A stretch of DNA of 64,000 bases, taken from the NCBI GenBank assembly GCA_000499405.2, contig HG738137.1:15711873-15775872 (forward strand). The letters run 5' to 3'. The stretch comes from Onchocerca volvulus. Its lineage: Eukaryota; Nematoda; Chromadorea; Rhabditida; Onchocercidae. Positions 25,166 through 37,122 of the stretch are shown piece after piece. The position numbers and the translations under genes are program-made. Position 1 is the first letter of the stretch. Every line of letters starts with the position of its first letter. Below the pieces are notes generated by a model. That model did no database searches and was not told the origin of the DNA. It saw only the letters and a program-made list of their open reading frames with translations.

Positions 25166-25530
25166 GACTATTATATTTTTCTCCTACAATGGGTACAACA
25201 GCTTGGAATGGAAAAAAGCGTAATTTCAGTGGACTTTTTAAATTTGTCAATCATAGGGCGGCGAGTAAATATAAAAGCAAATTTAGTTATAAAAACCTGT
25301 TCCGATTAATTTCTCGCTAAAGGAAAATTCGATTTAATGAGGAGTGTAACAGTCCAAATAACATATCTACTCATTTCTTATAATAAATTGGATTTCGGTA
25401 AATTTAAAAATATTTCATTAAAATTTTCATTTTGCGGAATTTTCGATCATTTTGGCTCTTGGCTTATTAATGCGATGTTCATTTTAACTACAAATTGGTG
25501 ATATTAGTTTCAGGATAAGCCTTGTAACAC

Positions 25531-25632
25531 ATGCATATACTTCGTGATGTCGCTATTTTGGAGGCGAATCGCCGTCTCATTTCATTTCTTGTTTTATATC
25601 TATTCAGTAATAAATGGAGCATTATTTATTGA
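25531..25632 (+). other. Overlapping upstream ORF on the ADAM17 transcript
   Basis: An ATG at 25531, downstream of the likely TTTCAG 5' splice point (25513), opens a 33-codon frame ending TGA at 25630-25632. It overlaps the main start codon at 25547 in a different frame. If the mRNA begins near 25514, ribosomes meet this ATG first, so it may lower translation of the protease. The frame has no recognisable product. Confidence 0.4.
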
Positions 25633-28600
25633 TGGTATGTTATCCATTTTTTTTTTTGAACTGAAAGTTACAAAATTTACATTTCGTTTTGAAAGAAAGA
25701 AGCATAATTGATCGAATAAATTTAACAAATTTAATCGATGCTTCAAATGATAAGTTTGATAAAGCTAACATTCTTTTTATATTTCTTATCAATCATACAA
25801 TTAACAATATGAAAATTGGAATAATTTCTTTTATGAAAAACGAATAAAGATATATTAAAGGCAAAAGCGAAATGAATTTGAATGAAAGATTAAAATATTA
25901 CGAAATTATCAAAGTGAATCGAAGAATTGAAAAACGAGGCATTGTTGATAATAATGTTTTGTACAACAAACAAGAACGTCTAACTTTTAGGTTATTTTCT
26001 TTCTTCTTCTTCTTCTTCTTCTTCTTATACTTAGCCAAATTTGAATATATCAGATTTATCATGTGCTTATCTTATGAAACTGGCATGTTACATGGGAGTA
26101 TGTTTTGGTAATTGAAAGATTATTTTTGCTAAGAAATTTATTTTATGCATAAAAAGTAATTTTGCACAGAGTGTGTGATTTTTATTTTTTTTTAAAGTTT
26201 ATTTCATAGGAGAACTGTACATAAAATTTAATTTGTAGTTTTTTTTTCTTTTTTTTTTAATTTTAATTTTTTGAAGAATAAAAAAAATATTTTCAGAGCT
26301 TTTAATCGCTTTTTTGATATATATCTTACTCCGAAGAAAGGTATTCTTCATACGAATTTCAAGTGCCGAGAAATAGACGGATATGGGCATGAAAAATTAT
26401 GTGCGGTCAATCCGGATGAACACTTCAGTGGTCATTTGCATGGTGAAATACTTTTAAATTCTTATTAAATCTAACTTGCTTGAATTTTTTGAAATTTATG
26501 CTGAATTTAATCAACAAAAATTTATCCATACTGAATATAATTTATATCACGCTGCACTTCAGTTAACTTTTAAAATTTAATTTGATTCAAAGTCTTTTTC
26601 ACTCTCATTGCATGTGATGTCATATATTGATTGCCATCTTCATTAAACCTAAATTAAAATTAATTTGCTATTACTATCGTTTTATTTGCATTTCAACCAT
26701 TTTATCTATCTACCAATTACACTGAGTTTTATTTTCGGTATTCTGAAGGCGCCGTTGATTCTATAGTATCGATTACATATGGTGATGAGGGCTCGTTATT
26801 GGGTACCGTACAAAGTGATGGGGAAATCTATATTTTCGAGCCTGCAAAAATTCATTTCGTAATTTCTTTTTTTCATTTTTTTTCATCATCATTTTTTATA
26901 ATGGTCATTTATAGAATCAATCTTGCTTTATGCGGTTTTTTTTCTACGTAAATCGATTTTCTATTTATGTATCACATATTTTAGGGTAGTGAATAAGTTT
27001 CTAATGATATGGTACATTGTATGAATTTCTATCCACCTTTGACAAAAAATTTGTGGAAAATGCATGGAAAAGGGAAAGGGAAAGCGTTTAGGAAATAAAT
27101 ATAGATGGAAGGAAAAATTAAACCAGATTTTTTTTTGTTTGGTTAAAATATAAAATTCTTCAAGTTATTAAGGATATCAATGTGAAACATCTCATCTGCT
27201 ATCATAATATTTTGTATATTAGGAAATTTTCAGAAAACAGCTCATCCTTGGGAAGTTTTAGCCTATCGAAATTCGGATTTAAAACTAAATGATATAGTGG
27301 GCAGTGGATCATTTTGTTCATCGATATTAGTAGCAAACTCGAATAATGTATCTCAATCAATGAGAGTTAAACGATTATCAGCATTACCGGCTCATAAAAA
27401 TCGGTTGGTTAATTAATTTCTTTTTCTTTTTTTTTTTTTTTTTTTTCTAAAGTCCAGGACATAACCTTATACATTCTGTATAAATTCCATTCCATCCATC
27501 GAGAAAATGGTTGTCTTTTGTTAAAATTTCAGATGTGCTTTGCGAGTGGTTGCGGATTATCAATTTTTCAGTACGATTGGAAATGGTAGTCAAGCTTTCT
27601 CTGCTAGATATTTGGTTAATTTTATTTAAGTTAAATTTCTTTTATGGAAAGCAAATATACAAAATTTCAATTGACTTTTACCTAAAGTTCTTGAAAACTC
27701 CAACTATAATATAGTTATTATATTAGCTGTGAGGACTCTTGCACATTAATTAGCTGTGAGGACTCTCACATATTCTTCGTGATCCTTCCTTATTTTCTCA
27801 TCCATAATTATTATTCATTAAGTCATTTCCACTATTCGGTTAGTGTGATGAAGACTTTTCGGAGTATTTCATATGAATACTCTTAATTTATGCCATTCTT
27901 CATTGCTAAAATTTTTTTTCTTATTCTGGGATAAGTGGAAGACAAATCAAATGAAATCATACTATATCGTAAACTTATAGATAAATGTAATTGATCGTGT
28001 CAATGCACTGTATACAACCACTGATTGGGGCATCGATGAGGATGGCCGACGATTGATTAATATGGGTTTTATGATAAAAGAAATGATAATCCATACGTCA
28101 CCTACTGTTGGTCAACCTAACCATTATAATTCAAATACTAGTACTAAACGAAGTGTCAAAGCTGTTCTTGATGTCAGTTCCATTATATTACGTTTTTTCT
28201 GATATTTCACGATGCAATACCTCTGGACGTTCTTAATGATAGTCAAATTATTTGAAACTATAAAATGAAAAGAAAGCAAAAAATTATTACCATCACTGAT
28301 AACTCATTGGGAATAAATTAATAATATGGGATTTGTTAGAATTATCCGCGAGAGATTATATAATTTTTGATGTTATATAAAAATTATATAATCTGGCTAA
28401 ACTGTGCTCCTATTGAAATGGATATAGCAAAAAAGGGAATGTTTTGATGATTGTGGGAAAATATGTCGTTGATTTGTCATTTAATACAACTTTTTTTCAA
28501 ATTTTTTGATAGAATTTCTATTCATGTTTCCCATTCTAGTACAATTCCTATTTCCGTAAACTGATGGAATATTTTTCAGAATTTTTCGCGAAATCAAGGA

Positions 28601-31600
28601 TCTGATAAATATTGTCTTGTCCATCTGTTTACAGCACAGTCATTTGAGAATGGTGTCCTTGGCTTGGCATATATCTCATCACCTGAACTTGATGCAGCGG
28701 GTGGGATATGTTCAGTGCAGGTGATCGATTTTATTTATTTCTCAAAAATAATTTATTAAGCAATTTATTTTTTTTAACTTGGGAATTTTTTTCGATAAGA
28801 GTTTGTTCTTTTATCTGAATTTAATTTGATTAAATTACAGCAAAAATGATTAATGAAATTTATTTTATTCGTTTTTCATGAGTTGTTTTTTGTTGGAAAT
28901 TCATTTCACCTTATTCAATTCGAGCAAATCATTTATTGGATAGGAATAATTGCATAGCCAAAAAATATGATTTCTAAAATTTTTCGAATTGAAGAAAAAC
29001 TGTTCAGCTGATATTTTATTTTGGTTTCCTACTGTGAATTAGGTTTTTAGCAAGATTTCAGAGCATTTTAAAATGCCTGTCCAATTCTAAATATAAATTA
29101 ATTGCAAGTGGGTAAAAAAGAGAAGGAGGAATAGATTTGTAATCATCTTGTCATTTAATGAATATTTATACAATGATAATTCAGAATAGGGATGGATTAG
29201 GTATTGTCTATTACAATACTGCTCTTTCAAGCGCAAAAGCTACTCACGGTGGCACGGTGGTATCACGCGAAGCGGATATTGTAACGGCTCACGGTAATCG
29301 AATGTTATTTTATTTATTAATCGAGTGTTCTGTAAAATTTTTTATGAAATATGTCATTAAATTAGCGTGTTTCACACATTTTCTGCCGTGCAATTTTCCG
29401 CACAAGTACAAAATAAGTAAATACAAAATTTAATAAAAATATAATAGTTGTGCAATAAGACAATTGTTTATTGATTTTATGTTTGATATTTTTTCTTTTT
29501 TTTTTCTTTTTTTCTTTTTTTTTTTTCTTTACTGCTTAAGCTTCTGAAATAATGTTATTCTTATTTTCACAACAAATTGCAAGTTTAATGAATTTGGTAA
29601 TTCTTCTTCATAGTTTTTGTGATTTTCAGAGTTAGGTCATAATTGGGGTGCGACACACGATGACTTATCATTGGAATGTTCACCACCGTACAGTTCAGGT
29701 GGTTCCTATATTATGAACACTTTTTCCGTTTCCGGATATGATGAGAATAATAATGTAAGTTGGTGGATATTTCAAAAAGAAGGCAAACTTCTACATCGGA
29801 AATAAAGAATATGAAAATTCGCGCTACTCGATAATACTCTCTATGCTATTTAGTTCTTTCCATTAAATTTTGCAATTATATTTCAAGTTATTAGAATTTT
29901 TATCAGTTAGTAATTTAATCATGTCTCAGTTCATGCATCCGCGTTATTCATTTTTAAATAGGAATTTTTCGGAGACGGACTCTTCTAATAATAAAATGAG
30001 GGCCTAATATTTAAAATTCTTCCATTAAAATAAATATTCAATAAACAGCAAATATATATCTTGCTTTACAGCGTTTTTCGCCATGTTCACGTCGTCTCAT
30101 TGGTAAGGTTTTGTCAAAAAAAGCAAATATTTGCTTTGAACCTGAAATGAGTGCGTTTTGTGGTAATGGTAAAGTTGAAAATGATACAAATGGTTTCGCG
30201 GAAGAATGCGATGTTGGTGGTTTGCTTTCTGGAACTAGTGATAAGTAAATAATTTAAAGATCTGGTTTCATTCGATTTGAGAATTTTGGTAATATAAAAT
30301 GGCTAGGAGCTATTCTTTGGTATCTAAAATGAATCTTATGCATAAGAAAAAGTCTTAAGTTTAGATTGTAGGAAAATTAATCATTATAAGTGTCAGTTAT
30401 GATAAAGTTACTGTTTTGGACATTTTTAACTTTTGGATCACTTTTTTATGTTCAAGTCTACTTTTAGAATAATTTCAGCAATGGAATATTAGAGATCTCA
30501 TTTTCTCAATTCTATTCGTAATATTTTTCCAGAAATAAATAACTAATTTTCAGATGTTGTACAGCAGATTGTCGTTTCAAACCGAATGCAATCTGTTCAC
30601 CAAAAAACAGTCCATGCTGTTCAAGTGATTGTCAATTTCTTCCATCAACTCATCTTTGTCTTCATGAAAATCGACTTCAATGCAAACTTTCCTCGTTCTG
30701 CACGTTAGTTTGCTAGTATTTTATTCAGATTAAAAAATCTGTGCTATAAATAGAAGAAGTTTGAGCATTAGATGAAATCAGAAAAACTCAATGTTCCGTT
30801 CATTAAAAAAATGAAATGTTGATTTACGTAATCACTTTGTTTTATGACCAGGCAGTGATTGTTTTTAGTGGTGATGAGCTTTTTCTCCAGGGGCAATTCA
30901 GGTGAATGTCCAGAGCCTGGTTTCGTACAAGATGGTACACCTTGCATTGAAGATGGTGAATGTTTGAACGGCCATTGTCTTACCTTCTGTGAGAGACCGT
31001 CTGTCAATAAGAAACCTTGCATGTGTGATAGAGGTTAGCTTTCTAATTCTATTAGTAATATTCATGCTAGATTATTGATATTAATTTCTTTATATGATAC
31101 TGATTTTTTTTGTATTGTTTTCAGCAGAATTTTCCCAATTATTTAATAAGTTCTATAATATCTTTCTTAGTGATGTCATTAGATATGGTTAGATTTGATT
31201 TTGTGAAAAATTTTGGATGATGGAAAGTTTCCATGATTCTGGTGAAGATAAAAGTTTCATATAGCATGCTATCAATTAATTTTTTTTCTATTTTAATAAC
31301 TGATTAAACCATCAGTAACCCCCTATCGTCTGTTCAGCTATTTAATTGTTATTTTAATTGCGAAAAGATTATAATTATAAAAGCAAGGGCATAATCATGG
31401 TTTCATGAACTTCATTATTTATTTGCTGTGAACAGTGATTATATGGATGAAGCATTACAGAAGCAGTTGCTTGCTTACGTTGCTGTCGATCTGAAAACGG
31501 GACTTGTGAACCATATAGTTATGATCCGAAATTTATCTTAAAAGATGGTACTCGCTGTATTCATGGCACATGTTCAGGGGTTATTTTTTATTTTTTTTTC

Positions 31601-32628
31601 ATTGTTTTCAAAATGAGGAAGCAAATAATTTTTTAGAATTTTTTTTGGTAACGAATGAAAATATGATTACAAGTTTGTAAAATTTGTCCAGTTGTCTATA
31701 AATGATGAAGTTATCAAATCCCAATCGTCGATTTGAGTAAGAAATATTTATCTTGTAATTTGCAGTTCTGGATTTTTCTGTTTCTAAGTAACTGGTCAGA
31801 AATCTTCGGCCTTATTGTTTCTATAAAATACTAATTAATCAAATGTACATGGTAAGCGAGATGAATTACAGATAATTCTTTCTTTATAGGCCATTTGCAT
31901 TAAAGAAGTTGCTGATTTCGTTTCGCACTATTGGTATATCATCAAAAATCTTGATGAAACGAATTTCTGTAAGTATTATCATTTATCTATTTTAGTCCTA
32001 TTAGTACAAATACTTTTGATGAGGAATAATGTGGTTTGAACTGTTAACTTCAATTTACAATCAACTATTGATATTCAAAACTTTTTATTCATTGAGCTGG
32101 TCTATCATTAGTAAGATTTTCCAGAAAAGAGCTCAACTGAAATTTGTGTGAGTGAACTGAGCAGTACCAAAATTTTTTTCAGGGAAATTCGTTGGCAATA
32201 ATTTGGTTGCTATCATTGCGGCTGTTGTTCTGGTTATATGGATTCCCGCAAGCATACTTATTCATAAAATAGTATGTATTTTTCAAACTATTTGACAAGC
32301 TATGTATCATTTATGAGTTCCCATAAGAAGTTATCATATTTGGGATATGGAGTTTATCATATTCTTCAGTATAAATGAAGGCCACATGATTGATTCTAAT
32401 AACTGAAAATGAGAATAAATTTTCTAGGAATATAATACTAAGAGCAAGCTAGTTAGATCTGAATGTTTCGATTTCTTGGTAATTTTCGTTTTTCAGGATA
32501 AAGCACGTGAGGTTGCAGCAATAGAAGAAAATGAAGGTCGTATTCAAGTTGTTGGAGAAAAATCAATTTACAAATATATTAATTCTTATTTCCCAGAAAG
32601 TAATATAGACACAAATTCACATTATTAA
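25547..32628 (+). CDS. adm-4: ADAM17/TACE-type disintegrin metalloprotease
   Basis: Seventeen exons join in phase: 25547-25634, 25861-25990, 26297-26442, 26749-26858, 27234-27403, 27533-27614, 27981-28172, 28580-28720, 29185-29293, 29630-29754, 30072-30244, 30554-30703, 30891-31033, 31461-31579, 31890-31968, 32183-32271 and 32497-32628. They give about 725 residues. Order: signal peptide (~1-25); prodomain with a single Cys (C186) as possible cysteine switch; furin-type RVKR at 202-205; zinc metalloprotease with [11 protein letters not shown] (H389, E390, H393, H399) and a downstream MNTFSVSG Met-turn; a Cys-rich disintegrin/membrane-proximal region; a transmembrane helix at ~659-679 with [10 protein letters not shown]; and a short ~43-residue tail. 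[10 protein letters not shown] and [10 protein letters not shown] match ADAM17, not ADAM10. It is a membrane sheddase. Exons 2 and 4 use AAG acceptors. The start lies 33 bases after a TTTCAG. Confidence 0.95.
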
Positions 32629-34266
32629 TTCCATATCTTCATCTTCATTAAAAAATGTGATTTTTCGTGGGGTCTATAAAGTGCTAATATTTCGGAAAAT
32701 TTTTTCATGAAACAGAAATGGGTGGACAACTTAGTTTTTATTCGAAACTTTATAACCATTTTTATGCAGTTCTTAATTAATATTATACATTATTTAATAT
32801 TTGATGCTTGTTTTATATATCTCTTCTGTTGATTGTCGTTTGATTCTTGCTGCATCTATACACTGAGCTTATATTTTTGTTAACACTTCTGTCCGCCACT
32901 CTAATAGAAATGACCAAATATGTTTCACATTTAATGCTGTAGAGTAAGAATGTATTAGTTTGCCTCAATTAAAATTGAAATTTTAAATTAAAAACTGCCT
33001 CACGAAGATTCGTGTCAGAATGGTATTCTCAATGATTCTTAATATTTATATGGATTTCTTCGTGCTTCAGTTAATTTTTTCTAACTTTGTAAATATTTTT
33101 TAAATTTTAGTAGATGTTTTTTCCTTCGAGAATGAGTTATGAGGGAGCTTGAAGCTATTATTTAGACTACGAAGAAATCAAGTTTTCTAAAAGATATCGT
33201 TCGAAAGTAATTTTAAATAATTGCTCATATTATTTTTTTGAGTGACCGAATTGCTCATTGCTTAAAAGCTTTTTGAGGCCTAAACATAATTGCACATCTC
33301 TTGTCTTTCTTGAAGCCATTTATTTTTTCCTAAGTAAAATTGTCTTTTTATGGATATTTCAGAATAGTTATTTTTAGTTTTTCTTTTCCTCTTTTATTTT
33401 TAGAGATTTTTGGAAATATTACGAGAAGAGATGAAAGAGAGTAAATGAGGAGCAGGAAAGAGGAAAAGGGGTAAAAGAAAAACATGATATCCGTAATTAT
33501 ACATTATCACAGATTTCTTTTCAGTAATTCTTTCAGTTACAAGACGATAATTCCAGTTTAGTATGCTTCCGTTAGCCGACTATTATTGTTCAAGATAAAG
33601 TTTACCACAGGAAGTTACATATTAGCAAATTAAGAATTAAAAGCTTTATTGATTTTCGATATATTTTATGCTGTTTTTTTTTTTTGTTGTTAATATAAAA
33701 TGCGGGATTTGAGTATTTGAAGTTCTTATACACTCAATCAATTAATCATGAAATATGTTATTTATTTAGAAATCCATCAAAAGACAAAAAAAATGATCCA
33801 TATTAATTTCATGAATTAGCCTGCATTGTTTATCAATATTTCCATGTTTTGTCTATTAATCAGTATTTTTTCCCATTAAAAAATTTTTCATTAAGTCATG
33901 GGCATGATACATTTATTAAAAAGAAAAAAAAAAGTATTTTATACACTGGGATCACATCATTTCTTTCTAAACTATCTCATAATAAGAGTTTCGGAAACGA
34001 AAGATACAAGAAAAATATATATTACCGTAATACATGGGGATGATATTATAAAATGAAAAAAAAAAGTCCCTCGAAGATGAATCATTTTCAAATTATTCAA
34101 ATGACAGAGAGTCCTCGCTTTTTTGAAAAACGAAAGAATTTTGAGATTCAGGAATGGAGTAAATAATCGGACAGATAGGAAGGATGTAGAAATTAAACTT
34201 TTACATAGAGATAACTTAAAGTTGAATACAGTTCTACTTTATCGATCTTCTGATGTTTGTAATAAA
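32629..34266. other. Convergent 3' intergenic region, no gene seen
   Basis: About 1.6 kb between the stops of the ADAM17 and glutaminase genes. Short open stretches near 33849-34043 have no splice or codon support. There are no RNA genes or repeats beyond homopolymers. Confidence 0.6.
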
Positions 34267-37089
34267 TTAGGGTTTACTTATTGTTGAGTTATTATTTTCT
34301 TGTGCTTTTAATTTGAACTTTTCCAAAGCTTTTTCCAGGATTTCCACACACGTAGAATGGCCAAATTCTTTAGCATCATCAAGAGGTGTTCGACCGTATC
34401 GATCCAATGGATCTGAATTGTTCGAATTCGAACATTTTCAAAATAGAAAAAAAAAAGCAAATTTGAAAAGTAAACTAAAGTCTTCTGATATGAATTGTCA
34501 CAAATAATTTTTAAGTTTTAGAAGTATTCATCCGCGATAGTTCACATTACTTTATGAACTGTTACTAACTACATATTTAATAGATAAACTGATATGAATG
34601 ATAACCGTTATCTGTTGTCTACTGCATGAGTAATAAATTAGTATTGCACAATTTTTACCTGGACTTTCTAGCCATCGTTGTAACAAAAATTTCAGTACAT
34701 TTTCATTTCCATGTGCAGCGGCAACATGTAATACAGTTCGATCATCATAATCTCTTTCAGCGACACCAGCACCCAATAAAAGATATCTGAAACAAAAGGA
34801 ATGAAGAATAATATAAGCTGATTTTGAAAACAATCTGATAAGTTCTGATACTGATATGAAAAAACAAAATCTGATAAAATTAAGCTGATATGAAAGACAT
34901 TCTTTCACAAAAGGCTGATGATAAGTTTTATAATAGGAAAATGATTTTCAACTCTATAGTATCTTCATCTTCTTGTACAGTTTAAATATTAGCATAACTG
35001 CTCAATCATTCTCATCTTTTACTTGTTTTTCTAATCTATTAATTCATCATTGTTAAATTTCTGACTTTTGAATTCTTCCGTTCTCTCGAGATTCTGTACC
35101 TAAAAACTTTTTAGATACTATTTTTTCAAGTTTCTTCAAATTTGACCAAGTAATAATTGCATACTAAATTTTCAAATAAGCTTCAAAGAAACTATTCAGT
35201 TTAATTTATTTTTCAATAATTAAATTGCTAGATTTTTGTTCACTCAAATTTGATTCTATCGATTTTCATACCGAACCGATTATAAATACAATATATAAAA
35301 TGCTTACCTTTGAATGGATGAAATATCACCAGTAGTAGCGGCATACATCATATTTGATACGGATTCATGTTTTACTTCTCGAATTTTTTTTCGCGGATCA
35401 ATTTTATGAGTTTCAGAATAAACCTTAAGTTGGATAATTATGCTTATTTTACATCCAAAATTTCAATTCCAGTGATGAAAAACTTATTGAAAAAAACAAT
35501 TCTATTTTCAAACTATCAAATTATGGGAAAATTTATTTAATCAGCGAAAAACTTACAAGACTGTCGTAATTATGAAAATTGAATTTTTCCACAAATTGTT
35601 CAGCAAATTTCACTCCTCGAACTGTATTACCAAGTTGATCAAGTGGTGGCGAAAATAAACAAATACCCATGACATTTGGTACAACAATGATCATATCACC
35701 CGATACACCACTTTTTGCCGGTAAACCAACCTGAAAAAAAAGTATCATGCAGTGATAGAACTTTGATTAATTTGATGATTTATTATCAAAATAATTATTT
35801 CACTCATAATTTTCAACATTTTCATTTTAGAAAAAAAAAATCCAAAATACCTTAAAAGCAAATTGACCGGAATAATCGTACATTCCACATGAATACATCA
35901 ATGATAACGTATCACGAACCGCTCGATTACACACAACACGTTCTTCACTTAACGGTGATACACCACCGTTAGCTAATGTAGCTGCCATTACGGCCAATGT
36001 ATCGACGTTAGTTTCGATTGCACAAAGTTGAAAATATAAATCCAGTGTATCCTGAAATTATAAAAATAATTAATATCGATCGAAATCCAGGGGAACTTAT
36101 TTTGCCAAAAAAAATATTCAGTAATTTTATACTATTTATAATTTAGATGGATGAGTTTTGTATCTCGGAGGATCAATCAAAAAATCAATTGATCAAATGC
36201 AAATATGAATTGATGGCATATATATGTAAATGGACTTTCAGGTTTTTAAAAATTTCAACATTTTATCCGATATTAGTAATGGATAAAAGTGATACTAGAA
36301 CATAAAAAATACTCATTTCCGAGAATTTTAATTAAGCTGAGAAGACATTGTTAAGGGGGAAATTTCGATCAAATCGATATCAGAATTGACATTGTATCAT
36401 ATTAATGTATTACGGAACATCCAAGTATTTCTTTTTTTTTTTTTTTTTTCGGGCAAATGTAATCCAAAGTTAAATTAATATCTTTAGTAATTAAGCCTGA
36501 AGATTTTCAATCTTCTATATCAAATGTTAACGTGAATATTGTGGGATTGGATAATTCGAAAAATTAAAAAATTTTAAATTCTTTAAATATTTCGTAATTT
36601 TTTATTTCATAATTCTAATCTTCAAAATTTCATAATTTTTTGTTTTCAAAATTAATATTCTCGTAAAAAAAACTGTTTACTTGTAAACTGGTTTTCGGTG
36701 GGAAACATTTATGTTCACGCATATAGTATGATAATGCATAATTTCGATCAGCTGTTTCACGTTCCGACAAAAAAACAGCATTATTGAAGCCAACAAAACC
36801 ATCGGCAGCAAATCGTTTGAAATATTGCAAAGCGAAATCAAAACGATCGGCAAGCGAATTTGAACGTTTAATTAACGATGCGACTAATATTGCACCAGCA
36901 TTGATCATTGGATTATGTGGTTTATCTGGAAATTTTTTCCAAGGGTTATTTATCTGGAAATGGATGTATTTTTTGAAAGTTTTCATTCTGAAAATATCTG
37001 AAAAAATTTCTTCGTTTTTCATTTTTTTTTTTCGTTTTGAAAGTTTGATATCATTATTTTCTTCTTCTTAATTCCTCTAATCTTTTGAA

Positions 37090-37122
<33 letters not shown>

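Larger units (their letters stand above)
23470..25510. promoter_or_regulatory. Divergent promoter region of V-ATPase H and ADAM17 genes
   Basis: About 2 kb with no convincing gene. It has five ACCGGAA motifs between 23645 and 23777, an ATCG tetranucleotide run at 24113-24135, an AP-1 consensus TGACTCA (24582) next to a palindromic CRE TGACGTCA (24593), several TGATAA/TTATCA GATA-type motifs, and two minisatellites (24771-24844 and 25011-25165). Function is inferred from motif match only. Confidence 0.5.

Noticed and set aside
24900..25250. 116-codon minus-strand frame as a protein gene
   Set aside because: Open only because the 33-bp minisatellite is a multiple of three; no start context, splicing or recognisable domain. 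Kept as a repeat and a finding.
25547..32628. Assignment to ADAM10 (sup-17 type)
   Set aside because: The membrane-proximal and transmembrane text (WIPASILIH) and the [10 protein letters not shown] segment match ADAM17 better.
36784..37071. Plus-strand 95-codon frame
   Set aside because: Antisense shadow of glutaminase exon 9 (36925-36681), which encodes the conserved core.
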